DNA from: Anaerolineales bacterium | GTDB lineage: Bacteria; Chloroflexota; Anaerolineae; Promineifilales; Promineifilaceae | Direction of reading: 5' to 3' | Length of the DNA: 5,443 nt | Assembly (NCBI GenBank): GCA_020432595.1 | Contig: JAGQGA010000397.1 | Coordinates: forward strand, 1-5,443 | Part shown: positions 1-5,443 of the stretch, in pieces | How positions within the stretch are numbered: the first letter of the stretch is position 1 | Layout of the letters: each line of letters begins with the position of its first letter | Notes under the pieces: model-generated | The model's input: the letters and a program-made list of their open reading frames with translations, nothing else | Databases searched by the model: none | Told to the model about the DNA's origin: nothing | Made by a program: the position numbers and the translations under genes

Positions 1-1
1 G

Positions 2-472
2 GCCAGCTACATTGTGCGACCGCGCTCGCCGCTGTCGTGGTTGGATCCGGGGGCGTTTGGGACGCTGGGGCCGGGGGGCGGCTTTGCCCTGGCCGCCAAG
101 CTGTGCCGGCCGCTGTCTGAGGTGTGGCTGCTGTATGGGGATGGGTCGGCGGGGTATTCGCTGGCCGAGTTTGACACCTTTACCCGCCACGGTGTGCCGG
201 TGATCGCCATCATTGGCAACGATGCGTCTTGGTCGCAAATTGCGCGGGAGCAGGTGGTGATTTTGGGCAGTTCGCTGGGCACCGACCTGGCTCGAAGCAA
301 CTACCACATCGTGGCCGAGGGTTACGGTGGGGTAGGGCTGTGTGTAGATGACCCAGCGCAGGTAAAAGAGGTGTTGCAGCAGGCGAAGGAGATTGCCAGA
401 AACGGCCGTTCGGTGCTAATCAACGCCATGATTGGCCGCACTGAGTTTCGTAAAGGATCCATTTCGATGTGA
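2..472 (+). CDS. ThDP-dependent enzyme, ILVBL/HACL2-like (acetolactate synthase superfamily), C-terminal part
   Basis: This is the 3' end of a gene entering from the left edge; 156 residues are visible before TGA at 470-472, and the frame is open to base 2. It is the C-terminal pyrophosphate-binding domain of a thiamine-diphosphate enzyme. Visible signatures are [11 protein letters not shown] (residues 13-23), [13 protein letters not shown] (25-37), GDG (46-48), the EFDTF helix (56-60), and GND (72-74). D47 and the N73-D74 pair have the GDG-X(24)-N spacing of the ThDP/Mg site. ND in place of the usual NN, the following W-x-Q-I-x-R-E-Q string, and the C-terminal [11 protein letters not shown] string are as I recall them in human ILVBL (HACL2, a 2-hydroxyacyl-CoA lyase). 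They fit that branch better than true anabolic acetolactate synthase (IlvB). Family members usually have about 550-630 residues, so roughly three quarters is outside the window. The substrate cannot be fixed from this part: 2-hydroxyacyl-CoA cleavage is the family-based guess, acetolactate synthesis the alternative. The GTG at 14 is internal, not the start. Confidence 0.87.
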   Translation, partial: ASYIVRPRSPLSWLDPGAFGTLGPGGGFALAAKLCRPLSEVWLLYGDGSAGYSLAEFDTFTRHGVPVIAIIGNDASWSQIAREQVVILGSSLGTDLARSNYHIVAEGYGGVGLCVDDPAQVKEVLQQAKEIARNGRSVLINAMIGRTEFRKGSISM

Positions 473-578
473 CCAGATGTAGACGAACTTGTTCAGCCAT
501 ATACTGTAAGCAACAAATGGCGTTGATGATGAATACAATATGCGATTTTTTCTTCCAGCCGCGCTGGCGTCCCATTTA
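473..578. other. Intergenic spacer, no gene or clear terminator seen
   Basis: This is the AT-richer stretch after the ThDP gene stop. It contains a T6 run (546-551) and a 5-bp hairpin (555-559 with 563-567), but the T-run precedes the hairpin, so neither strand has terminator order. I see no short ORF with a convincing ribosome binding site and no tRNA-like fold. Confidence 0.5.
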
Positions 579-606
579 TTGCTTGATCAAACAAGGGGCA
601 TATAAT
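579..606 (+). promoter_or_regulatory. Putative promoter with overlapping palindromic operator upstream of the ClC gene
   Basis: A perfect sigma-70-type -10 box, TATAAT, lies at 601-606. A weak -35 (TTGCTT, 579-584) sits 16 bp upstream of it. The -35 coincides with the left half of a 16-bp imperfect palindrome, TTGCTTGATCAAACAA (579-594, seven of eight pairs symmetric, perfect core TTGATCAA at 583-590). A dimeric regulator bound there would cover the -35 and spacer. If the box is used, transcription would start near 613, leaving a leader of only about 13 nt and placing the Shine-Dalgarno at its very 5' end. The -10 match and the position before a gene are seen directly; promoter and operator function are inferred. 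Confidence 0.45.
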
Positions 607-612
607 CCGCCC

Positions 613-617
613 AGGTG
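613..617 (+). promoter_or_regulatory. Ribosome binding site of the ClC gene
   Basis: AGGTG lies 8 nt before the ATG at 626. An in-frame TGA at 584-586 closes the frame upstream, and no ATG, GTG or TTG in that frame lies between it and 626. This fixes 626 as the start. Confidence 0.6.
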
Positions 618-625
618 TTTGTGAT

Positions 626-2674
626 ATGAAGACAAAAAATTATTTGAGAACGCATATTCCGCTTTGGCTGGATAAAGTACAGCCATCGGAGTCAATGGTA
701 TTAGGTGGCGCAGCCTTACTGGTTGGGCTGACGGCCGGTATGGGTGTTTGGCTATTCAAGCAAATGATTGATCTGACGCAGTCGTTTATGTTTGAACGAC
801 TGGGCGGGTTTTTGGGCAACTGGGGTGGCTGGACTGTGCTGCTGCTGCCGGTATTAGGTGGCTTAGTAGTAGGTGTCATCCTGCACAACTTTGTGGGCGA
901 GGAACGACACCACGGGGTAGCAGGGATTATGGAAGCGGTCGCCTTATACGGCGGCCGTTTACGTTATGGGCGCATACCGGCCAAGTCGGTGGCGGCGGCG
1001 TTAGCCATTGGCAGCGGGGCATCAGTGGGGCCAGAAGACCCATCGGTGCAAATTGGCGCTAACCTCGGTTCCATGTTTGGGCAGCTTTCGCGGCTGTCAG
1101 ATGAACGGGTGCGGGCGTTGGTGGCGGCAGGAACCGCCGCTGGCGTGTCGGCAGCGTTTAATGCGCCCATCGCCGGGGTCTTTTTTGCCCTGGAGATTGT
1201 GCTGGGGGAAATTAGCGGCAGTGCGCTGGGGGTAGTGGTGCTGGCAGCCGTCATTTCGGCAGCTTTTACCCAAGCCGTTGCCGGAGCGCAGCCCGCTTTC
1301 CGCGTCCCGGCCTATGAGCTAAATTCAGTGTGGGAACTGCTGCTTTACCTGGGGCTGGGGCTGTTGACGGGGCCGATTGCAGCCTATTACGTCAAACTGC
1401 TCTATTGGGCGCAGGATTTGTTTCATCGGCTGACGCTGGCGCGATGGCTGAAACCGGCTTTGGCAGGAACGGCCGTTGGCTTAATCGGCATCTTTTTGCC
1501 CCAAGTTTTTGGCGTGGGGTACGAAACCATTGAAAAGATTTTAGGAGGCGAGGAGTTGGCGATAGGGCTGCTGATTGCGCTACTCTTTGCCAAGCTCATT
1601 TTGACCCCTGTTAGCATTGGCGGTGGCTTCCCCGGTGGCGTGTTTGCCCCGTCGCTTTTTCTGGGGGCGGTGGCCGGGATGGCGTATGGGCTAGTGATGA
1701 GCTGGCTGTTCCCATCGCTGCAAATTGATGCCCCAGCGTTTGCCATGGTGGGGATGGCGGCGGTGTTGGCGGGGGCGGTTCATGCGCCTTTAACGGCCGT
1801 TCTCCTCCTCTTTGAAATGACCAACGACTACCGCATCATCCTTCCCCTGATGTTTGCCGTGGTCGTCAGCATGATTTTGGCGCAGCGGCTGCAATCGGAC
1901 TCGGTTTATACGCTGGGGCTGGCGCGAAAAGGCATTCGCATTCAGCAGGGGCGTGATGTCGAAGTGCTGCAAGCCATTACCGTGGGCGAAGTGATGAACC
2001 AAGATGCTGAACGTGTCTTGTATGAGACAGAGACGATACCGGAGGCAATGGACAAACTGTCGCACTGGCGGCATCATGGGCTGCCGGTGGTTAGTCAGGC
2101 TGGGGAGTTGGTGGGCATTTTGACCATTCAGGATGTGGAGCGGAATAACCGTCATGCGGCGCAGCAAAAGGGAAGCGGTGGCAAGCTGGTGGGCGATATT
2201 TGCACCCGTCAACTGCTGGTTGCCCACCCCGAAGAGTCGTTGGGGGCCGCCTTGCGCCGCATGAGCGTGCGCGATGTGGGGCGGCTGCCCGTGGTTGCTC
2301 GCGACAACTCCCGCCGTTTGTTGGGCGTTCTGCGCCGCACCGATGTCATTCGCGCCTACGACACGGCGCTGACGCGCCGCGCTGCGCTGCGCCACCGGGC
2401 GCATCAGGTGCGGCTGGGTGTCTACAGCGGGGTGCATATTGAAGAAGTTCGGGTGGAGGCCGGGGCTGCCTGTGAAGGGCATCAGATTTACGAGATGAAG
2501 TGGCCGCATGAATGCGTCATCGCCAGCGTGCGGCGTGGCTCGCAGGTCATTATTCCCCACGGCAATACGGTGCTGCAAACGGGCGACATTTTGGTGGTGG
2601 TGGCTGATGGGGAGTCGGAGGAAGTGGTGCGGACGTTGTGCCAAGTGCAGGGGGTGGAAACGGCCGTTTCCTAA
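626..2674 (+). CDS. ClC-family chloride channel/transporter with CBS pair and C-terminal RCK_C (TrkA-C) domain
   Basis: This 682-residue membrane protein is predicted to move chloride (or another anion) across the cytoplasmic membrane. The ClC core spans about residues 20-435 with multiple hydrophobic helices. Hallmarks are HHGVAG (95-100, in place of GSGIPE/GHGVPE), GPEDPSVQIG (135-144, with the gating glutamate as E137), FNAPIAGVFFALE (178-190), GGGFPGGVFAPS (332-343), and a tyrosine at 428 in the SVYTLGLAR string matching the central anion-coordinating Tyr. The cytosolic part has CBS 1 (about 451-507), CBS 2 (about 521-578) and an RCK_C domain (about 596-675, ending in the typical TGDILVVVADGE strand). 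CBS pairs usually bind adenine nucleotides; RCK_C domains bind small ligands, including c-di-AMP in some K+ transport proteins. Departures from E. coli ClcA are no Ser in motif 1, Asp for the second Gly of GREGP, and Ile (191) where ClcA has the internal proton Glu203. The start is supported by AGGTG and an upstream in-frame stop. The gene stands alone, convergent with the protease gene. The family call is firm; channel versus H+ antiporter is open. Confidence 0.95.
   Translation: MKTKNYLRTHIPLWLDKVQPSESMVLGGAALLVGLTAGMGVWLFKQMIDLTQSFMFERLGGFLGNWGGWTVLLLPVLGGLVVGVILHNFVGEERHHGVAGIMEAVALYGGRLRYGRIPAKSVAAALAIGSGASVGPEDPSVQIGANLGSMFGQLSRLSDERVRALVAAGTAAGVSAAFNAPIAGVFFALEIVLGEISGSALGVVVLAAVISAAFTQAVAGAQPAFRVPAYELNSVWELLLYLGLGLLTGPIAAYYVKLLYWAQDLFHRLTLARWLKPALAGTAVGLIGIFLPQVFGVGYETIEKILGGEELAIGLLIALLFAKLILTPVSIGGGFPGGVFAPSLFLGAVAGMAYGLVMSWLFPSLQIDAPAFAMVGMAAVLAGAVHAPLTAVLLLFEMTNDYRIILPLMFAVVVSMILAQRLQSDSVYTLGLARKGIRIQQGRDVEVLQAITVGEVMNQDAERVLYETETIPEAMDKLSHWRHHGLPVVSQAGELVGILTIQDVERNNRHAAQQKGSGGKLVGDICTRQLLVAHPEESLGAALRRMSVRDVGRLPVVARDNSRRLLGVLRRTDVIRAYDTALTRRAALRHRAHQVRLGVYSGVHIEEVRVEAGAACEGHQIYEMKWPHECVIASVRRGSQVIIPHGNTVLQTGDILVVVADGESEEVVRTLCQVQGVETAVS
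2656..2671. repeat. Perfect 16-bp palindrome around an AACGGCCGTT core, abutting the ClC stop codon
   Basis: GGAAACGGCCGTTTCC reads identically on both strands and encodes the E-T-A-V-S end of the ClC protein; TAA follows at 2672-2674. It contains one copy of the window's recurrent decamer (2659-2668). It is 12 bp upstream of the large inverted repeat at 2684-2728. Confidence 0.85.
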
Positions 2675-2682
2675 CGCTAATC

Positions 2683-2736
2683 TGTGGGGAGTAGGGCGTG
2701 GGGTGACACCCTACGCCCTACTCCCCACGCCCCACT
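2683..2736. terminator. Long inverted repeat between convergent genes, built of 7-bp units; probable bidirectional terminator
   Basis: Arms 2684-2705 and 2707-2728 are complementary over 22 positions with one mismatch, so a hairpin with a stem of about 20 bp and a small loop around 2704-2708 can form on either strand. It lies exactly between the two converging stop codons (2672-2674 on +, 2735-2737 on -). Each arm is made of degenerate heptads: TGTGGGG, AGTAGGG and CGTGGGG on the left, and CCCTACG, CCCTACT, CCCCACG and CCCCACT in tandem on the right (2709-2736). The last heptad runs into the stop codon of the protease gene. There is no U-tract on either side, so termination would not be classically intrinsic. 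A dispersed repeat element is the alternative explanation, and both may hold. Confidence 0.6.
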
Positions 2737-5443
2737 AATCCCCATGCGACAAGCGCGGGAGAGCCAAATTCGGTTTTTCGCTAAACGTCGGCTTTTGCGG
2801 CGGGTTGGCCTCTAACAAGGCCAGCCCTTCGGCGATGGCACGTTGTAGTTGAGCGTCTCGCCTTTCGGCGTAATCTTGCGGCATGTTGTCAATCTCAATG
2901 TCGGGGTCAGTGCCGTAATTTTCTACCCCCCAACCCACATCGTTAAACCAGGTGGCAAATTCGGGCTGTGTCGTAGTGGTGTTGTCTACCAGCGAATGGC
3001 GCGGCCAAATGCCGATCACGCCGCCCCAGGTGCGTTTGCCCACCAGTGGGCCAAGTTTGAGCAGCTTGAAGGCGTGGGAGAAGATGTCGCCATCGGAGGC
3101 GGCGTATTCATTGGTGAGGGCGACCAGGGGGCCGCTGATGGCGTTGTCGGGGTAGGGGCGGGCCTCTTGCGCCCAGCGGGAGGGGCGGTAGGCGAGCTGG
3201 CGGCGGGCGAGTTTTTCCAGCAGCAGTTGGGAGACGTTGCCGCCGCCGTTGTAGCGCACGTCAATGATAAGACCGTCTCGTTCGACTTCGGCTAGATAGC
3301 TGCGGTGGAATTCGGCAAAGCCTTCGGCGCTCATGTCGGGGATGTGGATGTAGCCCAAACGGCCGTTTGTCGCTTCATGCACCTGCCGCCGGTTGTTTTC
3401 CACCCATTCCCGATAGCGGGCTTCGTTCTCGCTAGTGAGCGTTTTGATGGCATCGGTGCGTGGTTCGCCGTCGCCGCGTGCGGTGGTGAGGGCAATTTCC
3501 TCGCGGGCAAGGTTGACCAGGGCTTGCTGGGGGGAGAGGGTGGCGGAGAGGAAACGGCCGTTAATCGCTACCAACCGATCCCCCACCTGAATATCCGTGC
3601 CGGGGGTGAGCAGGGGAGAACGGCCGTTTTCATCCCAGGCATCCCCCTGCACAATATGGCTAATCAGCCAATGGCCGCTTTCCGCGTCCCAGCGAAAATC
3701 CGCCCCCAGCTTGCCGGGGGAGTAATAGGGCGGGTAGCGGTAGTCGCCGCCGTATTCATAGCAGTGGGAGGTGCCAAGCTCCCCCTGCATCTCCCACGTC
3801 AAGTCAGAAAATTCATCCCGGCTGCCCACCCGGTCTACCAGCGGCAAATACCGTTCATACACCGCCAGCCAATCAATTTGCGACATATCGGGTGTCCAGA
3901 AATGGTCGCGCTGCAAGCGCCACGCCTCGCGGAACATTTGCCGCCATTCAGCCGTGGGAATCACCGACACCTTGGCGCGATCTAGGTCAATCCAGCCGCC
4001 GCTGCGGTTACTGCCGTTGCCGTTGTCGGGTTTGTTGCCCGCCTTTAGCACCCGCAGCCGGCCGCCTGCCCGGTAAATCAGCACCTCCTTGTTGCGCGAT
4101 AAATCAAAGCTGGTGACGCCGTTGACGATATTGTCTTCCTTGTTCTCCAGCAGGTCATAGCAGTACAAATTCCCCTTAGCCGAGGGGATTTCGCGGAAGC
4201 GGCGGCGGGGCAACGCGCCTTCAATAGGGTAGCGAGTGTAAAGAATTTTGCCCCCTTTCACCCCCATGATGTCGCCGTAAATGCCTTCGCTGGCCGGAAT
4301 GGGAATGATCCGGTTTTGGATGCTATCGAGGTCAATCCGCAGCTTGGCGGGTGGCTTTTTGCCGTTGTCTTTTTTCTCTTTGTCCTCACCCTCTTTTGGC
4401 TTTTCCTCAGCTTCCTTTTTCTCTTCGGGCAAGGTGGCGGGGGTAGGCAGGGTTGGCTTTTGGCCGGGGGCGCGGGGGGTTTCGACAAAGGGCGAGGGTA
4501 TCTCTTTTTGCAGGGTGATGAGGTAGGGGCGTTCGCCACGCGGGAAGGTTAGCTCAAAGTGGGCGTTGTCGTAGACGGGGTTGTAGTCGCGGAAGGAGAG
4601 GAAGTAGAGATAACGGCCGTCGGGGTCGAAGTTGGGGCTGTAGTCGTGGAGGATGGGGTTGGTGATTTGGGTGATGGTGTTGCTGGCGGCGTGCCACAGC
4701 CGCAGGGCGGTGCGCTGGCTGGAAATGGAGGTGGAGTAGGCGACCCATTCACCGTCGGGCGACCAGTCGAAGCCACCCATGCGGTGGCTGTGTCCCTGGT
4801 CAATTTTGCGGAGTTCATGGGTGGTCAAATCCAAGTGGAGCAGTTCGTAGCGGTGGTTGCTAAACACAACGGTGTCGTGGTGGGGGTTGACGAGCAGTGC
4901 CAGCGGCCGGCCGGTGTCGAGTTCGGGCAGGGTGGTGGGTTCAGAACGGCCGTTTGCCGCAAAAATCACAAATCGCTCCTCACCCCCTTCATCACCCACT
5001 GCCAACAGCCGTTCCCCGTCGTTGAGCCAGGTCAGCAGCCGATAGCGCACGCCTTCGAGCGTGCCGTATTGCAGCGTGGGGCCTTCCCAATTTGACATGG
5101 CAAATGGCTTGCCCCGGCTGGTGATGGCAACCGCCAGCCCGTCGGGGTGCAGGTCGTAGCCGTTGAGGTAGCGGCTGGTGGAGACAAATTTGCGGCTGCG
5201 CTGGGTTTGCGGCGAATGAAATTCGACGGGAATGGGCTGGCTGCTGTTGGTGGCGGGGTCAAACAGGTAAAGGTCGCCTCCGGCGGTGTAGACAACGCGC
5301 TCGCCATCGCTGTTGGCATCGCGGGCGTAAAAGTCGCTGTGGTTGGTGTGGCGTTGCAGGTCGCTGCCGTCGGGCAGGCAGGAATAAAGGTTGCCAATGC
5401 CTTCATGGTCGGAGATGAAGGTAATACGGCCGTTTTTGAGCCA
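2735..5443 (-). CDS. Tricorn protease homolog (S41 family), N-terminus outside window
   Basis: The reading frame is open from TAG (2735-2737) to the right edge, giving 902 residues. The ATG at 5096-5098 is internal: the 115 codons before it encode clear Tricorn propeller sequence (FISDHEGIGNLYSC, RHTNHSDFYARD, VVYTAGGDLYLFDP). Tricorn is a cytosolic serine protease that degrades oligopeptides, in archaea downstream of the proteasome. Counting from the first visible residue (Trp), the domains in order are beta-propeller repeats (to about 490; several S/D-PDG PD40-type turns), the C1 helical domain (about 497-565), PDZ (about 577-655), and the catalytic C2 core (about 690-875). Catalytic residues all match the Tricorn tetrad: Ser-His in LGTSHCYE (codons 3764-3769), the nucleophile in NEYAASDGD (Ser codon 3095-3097, Asp next), and Glu in GWGVENYGTDPD (2921-2923). 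IIDVRYNGGG (about 726-735) is the conserved strand and glycine loop before the nucleophile. Archaeal Tricorn has about 1,070 residues, so roughly 150-250 are missing. A Lys/Glu/Pro-rich linker (4343-4480) interrupts the propeller region. Assignment is firm and activity is likely. Confidence 0.95.
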   Translation of the reverse strand, partial: WLKNGRITFISDHEGIGNLYSCLPDGSDLQRHTNHSDFYARDANSDGERVVYTAGGDLYLFDPATNSSQPIPVEFHSPQTQRSRKFVSTSRYLNGYDLHPDGLAVAITSRGKPFAMSNWEGPTLQYGTLEGVRYRLLTWLNDGERLLAVGDEGGEERFVIFAANGRSEPTTLPELDTGRPLALLVNPHHDTVVFSNHRYELLHLDLTTHELRKIDQGHSHRMGGFDWSPDGEWVAYSTSISSQRTALRLWHAASNTITQITNPILHDYSPNFDPDGRYLYFLSFRDYNPVYDNAHFELTFPRGERPYLITLQKEIPSPFVETPRAPGQKPTLPTPATLPEEKKEAEEKPKEGEDKEKKDNGKKPPAKLRIDLDSIQNRIIPIPASEGIYGDIMGVKGGKILYTRYPIEGALPRRRFREIPSAKGNLYCYDLLENKEDNIVNGVTSFDLSRNKEVLIYRAGGRLRVLKAGNKPDNGNGSNRSGGWIDLDRAKVSVIPTAEWRQMFREAWRLQRDHFWTPDMSQIDWLAVYERYLPLVDRVGSRDEFSDLTWEMQGELGTSHCYEYGGDYRYPPYYSPGKLGADFRWDAESGHWLISHIVQGDAWDENGRSPLLTPGTDIQVGDRLVAINGRFLSATLSPQQALVNLAREEIALTTARGDGEPRTDAIKTLTSENEARYREWVENNRRQVHEATNGRLGYIHIPDMSAEGFAEFHRSYLAEVERDGLIIDVRYNGGGNVSQLLLEKLARRQLAYRPSRWAQEARPYPDNAISGPLVALTNEYAASDGDIFSHAFKLLKLGPLVGKRTWGGVIGIWPRHSLVDNTTTTQPEFATWFNDVGWGVENYGTDPDIEIDNMPQDYAERRDAQLQRAIAEGLALLEANPPQKPTFSEKPNLALPRLSHGD
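3356..3369. repeat. Perfect 14-bp palindrome around an AACGGCCGTT core
   Basis: CAAACGGCCGTTTG is fully self-complementary. It lies inside the protease gene, where the minus strand reads through it as N-G-R-L, just before the LGYIHIPDM strand of the catalytic core. It is one of eight exact copies of the decamer in the window. Confidence 0.85.

Larger units (their letters stand above)
401..4954. repeat. Recurrent perfect palindrome AACGGCCGTT, eight exact dispersed copies
   Basis: Exact copies lie at 401-410, 1468-1477, 1792-1801, 2659-2668, 3358-3367, 3553-3562, 3619-3628 and 4945-4954. One-mismatch copies lie at 4612-4621 and 5425-5434. They occur in all three genes. In the ThDP gene and the protease gene they are read as N-G-R; in the ClC gene they are read as T-A-V in a different codon phase. 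Two copies carry longer symmetric flanks (2656-2671 and 3356-3369). The span given is the first to last exact copy; the sequence between copies is ordinary coding or intergenic DNA. Confidence 0.85.

Noticed and set aside
489..516. TTGTT ... AACAA inverted repeat in the intergenic region
   Set aside because: The arms are only 5 bp with an asymmetric interior and AT-rich pairing, so this is likely by chance.
546..567. Hairpin CCAGC-CGC-GCTGG with a T-run as terminator of the ThDP gene
   Set aside because: The T-run lies before the stem on the plus strand, and on the minus strand an A-run follows the stem, so neither orientation gives stem-then-U order.
1790..2644. 284-codon open frame on the minus strand opposite the ClC gene
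   Set aside because: It is antisense to conserved CBS and RCK_C coding sequence. Its translation is His/Gln/Asn-rich with no recognisable fold, as expected for a shadow of GC-rich codons.
3305..3985. 226-codon plus-strand frame opposite the protease gene
   Set aside because: It overlies the conserved Tricorn C1-PDZ-C2 coding sequence, has no convincing ribosome binding site, and its translation shows no domain; the same holds for 2849-3295 and 4559-5095.
4901..4916. Overlapping CGGCCG run (GCGGCCGGCCGG)
   Set aside because: It lacks the AAC/GTT flanks of the recurrent decamer and is explained by Gly/Arg-rich GC codons (T-G-R-P in the protease).
5096..5098. ATG as the start of the protease gene
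   Set aside because: The same frame continues upstream with strong Tricorn-type propeller sequence to the window edge, so this methionine is internal.
5032..5406. Minus-strand 124-codon frame near the right edge
   Set aside because: It is out of frame with the Tricorn sequence, which runs uninterrupted through the same bases to 5443, and its Pro/Thr/Ala-rich translation is a shadow.

Overview
This 5,443-base window is GC-rich and coding-dense. It holds three genes, two of them cut by the window edges, and two short intergenic regions. The gene set suggests a free-living bacterium, possibly Chloroflexota (Anaerolineae or relatives). It comprises an ILVBL/HACL2-like ThDP enzyme, a ClC chloride transporter with cytosolic CBS and RCK_C domains, and a complete-looking Tricorn-type S41 protease. 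The phylum call is an inference from gene content and style, and no marker gene is present to prove it.

Layout. 2-472 (+) is the C-terminal 156 residues of the ThDP-dependent enzyme. 473-625 is an AT-richer intergenic region. Near its right end it has a consensus TATAAT box, preceded by a 16-bp imperfect palindrome and followed by a Shine-Dalgarno sequence. 626-2674 (+) is a complete 682-residue ClC protein. 2675-2734 is a convergent intergenic region filled by a long inverted repeat built from degenerate 7-bp units, probably a two-way terminator or a repeat-derived hairpin. 2735-5443 (-) is a Tricorn protease whose reading frame stays open to the right edge. It shows 902 residues, including all catalytic residues, and lacks its N-terminus.

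The genes show no obvious shared pathway. The first two are co-directional but separated by 153 bp with their own promoter-like sequence, and the third is convergent. The most striking non-gene signal is the perfect palindrome AACGGCCGTT, which occurs exactly eight times. It lies in all three genes and in two different codon phases. A random decamer of this composition would be expected about 0.006 times in a window of this size. This looks like a highly iterated palindrome comparable in kind to HIP1 of cyanobacteria. One copy sits inside a perfect 16-bp palindrome that abuts the ClC stop codon.
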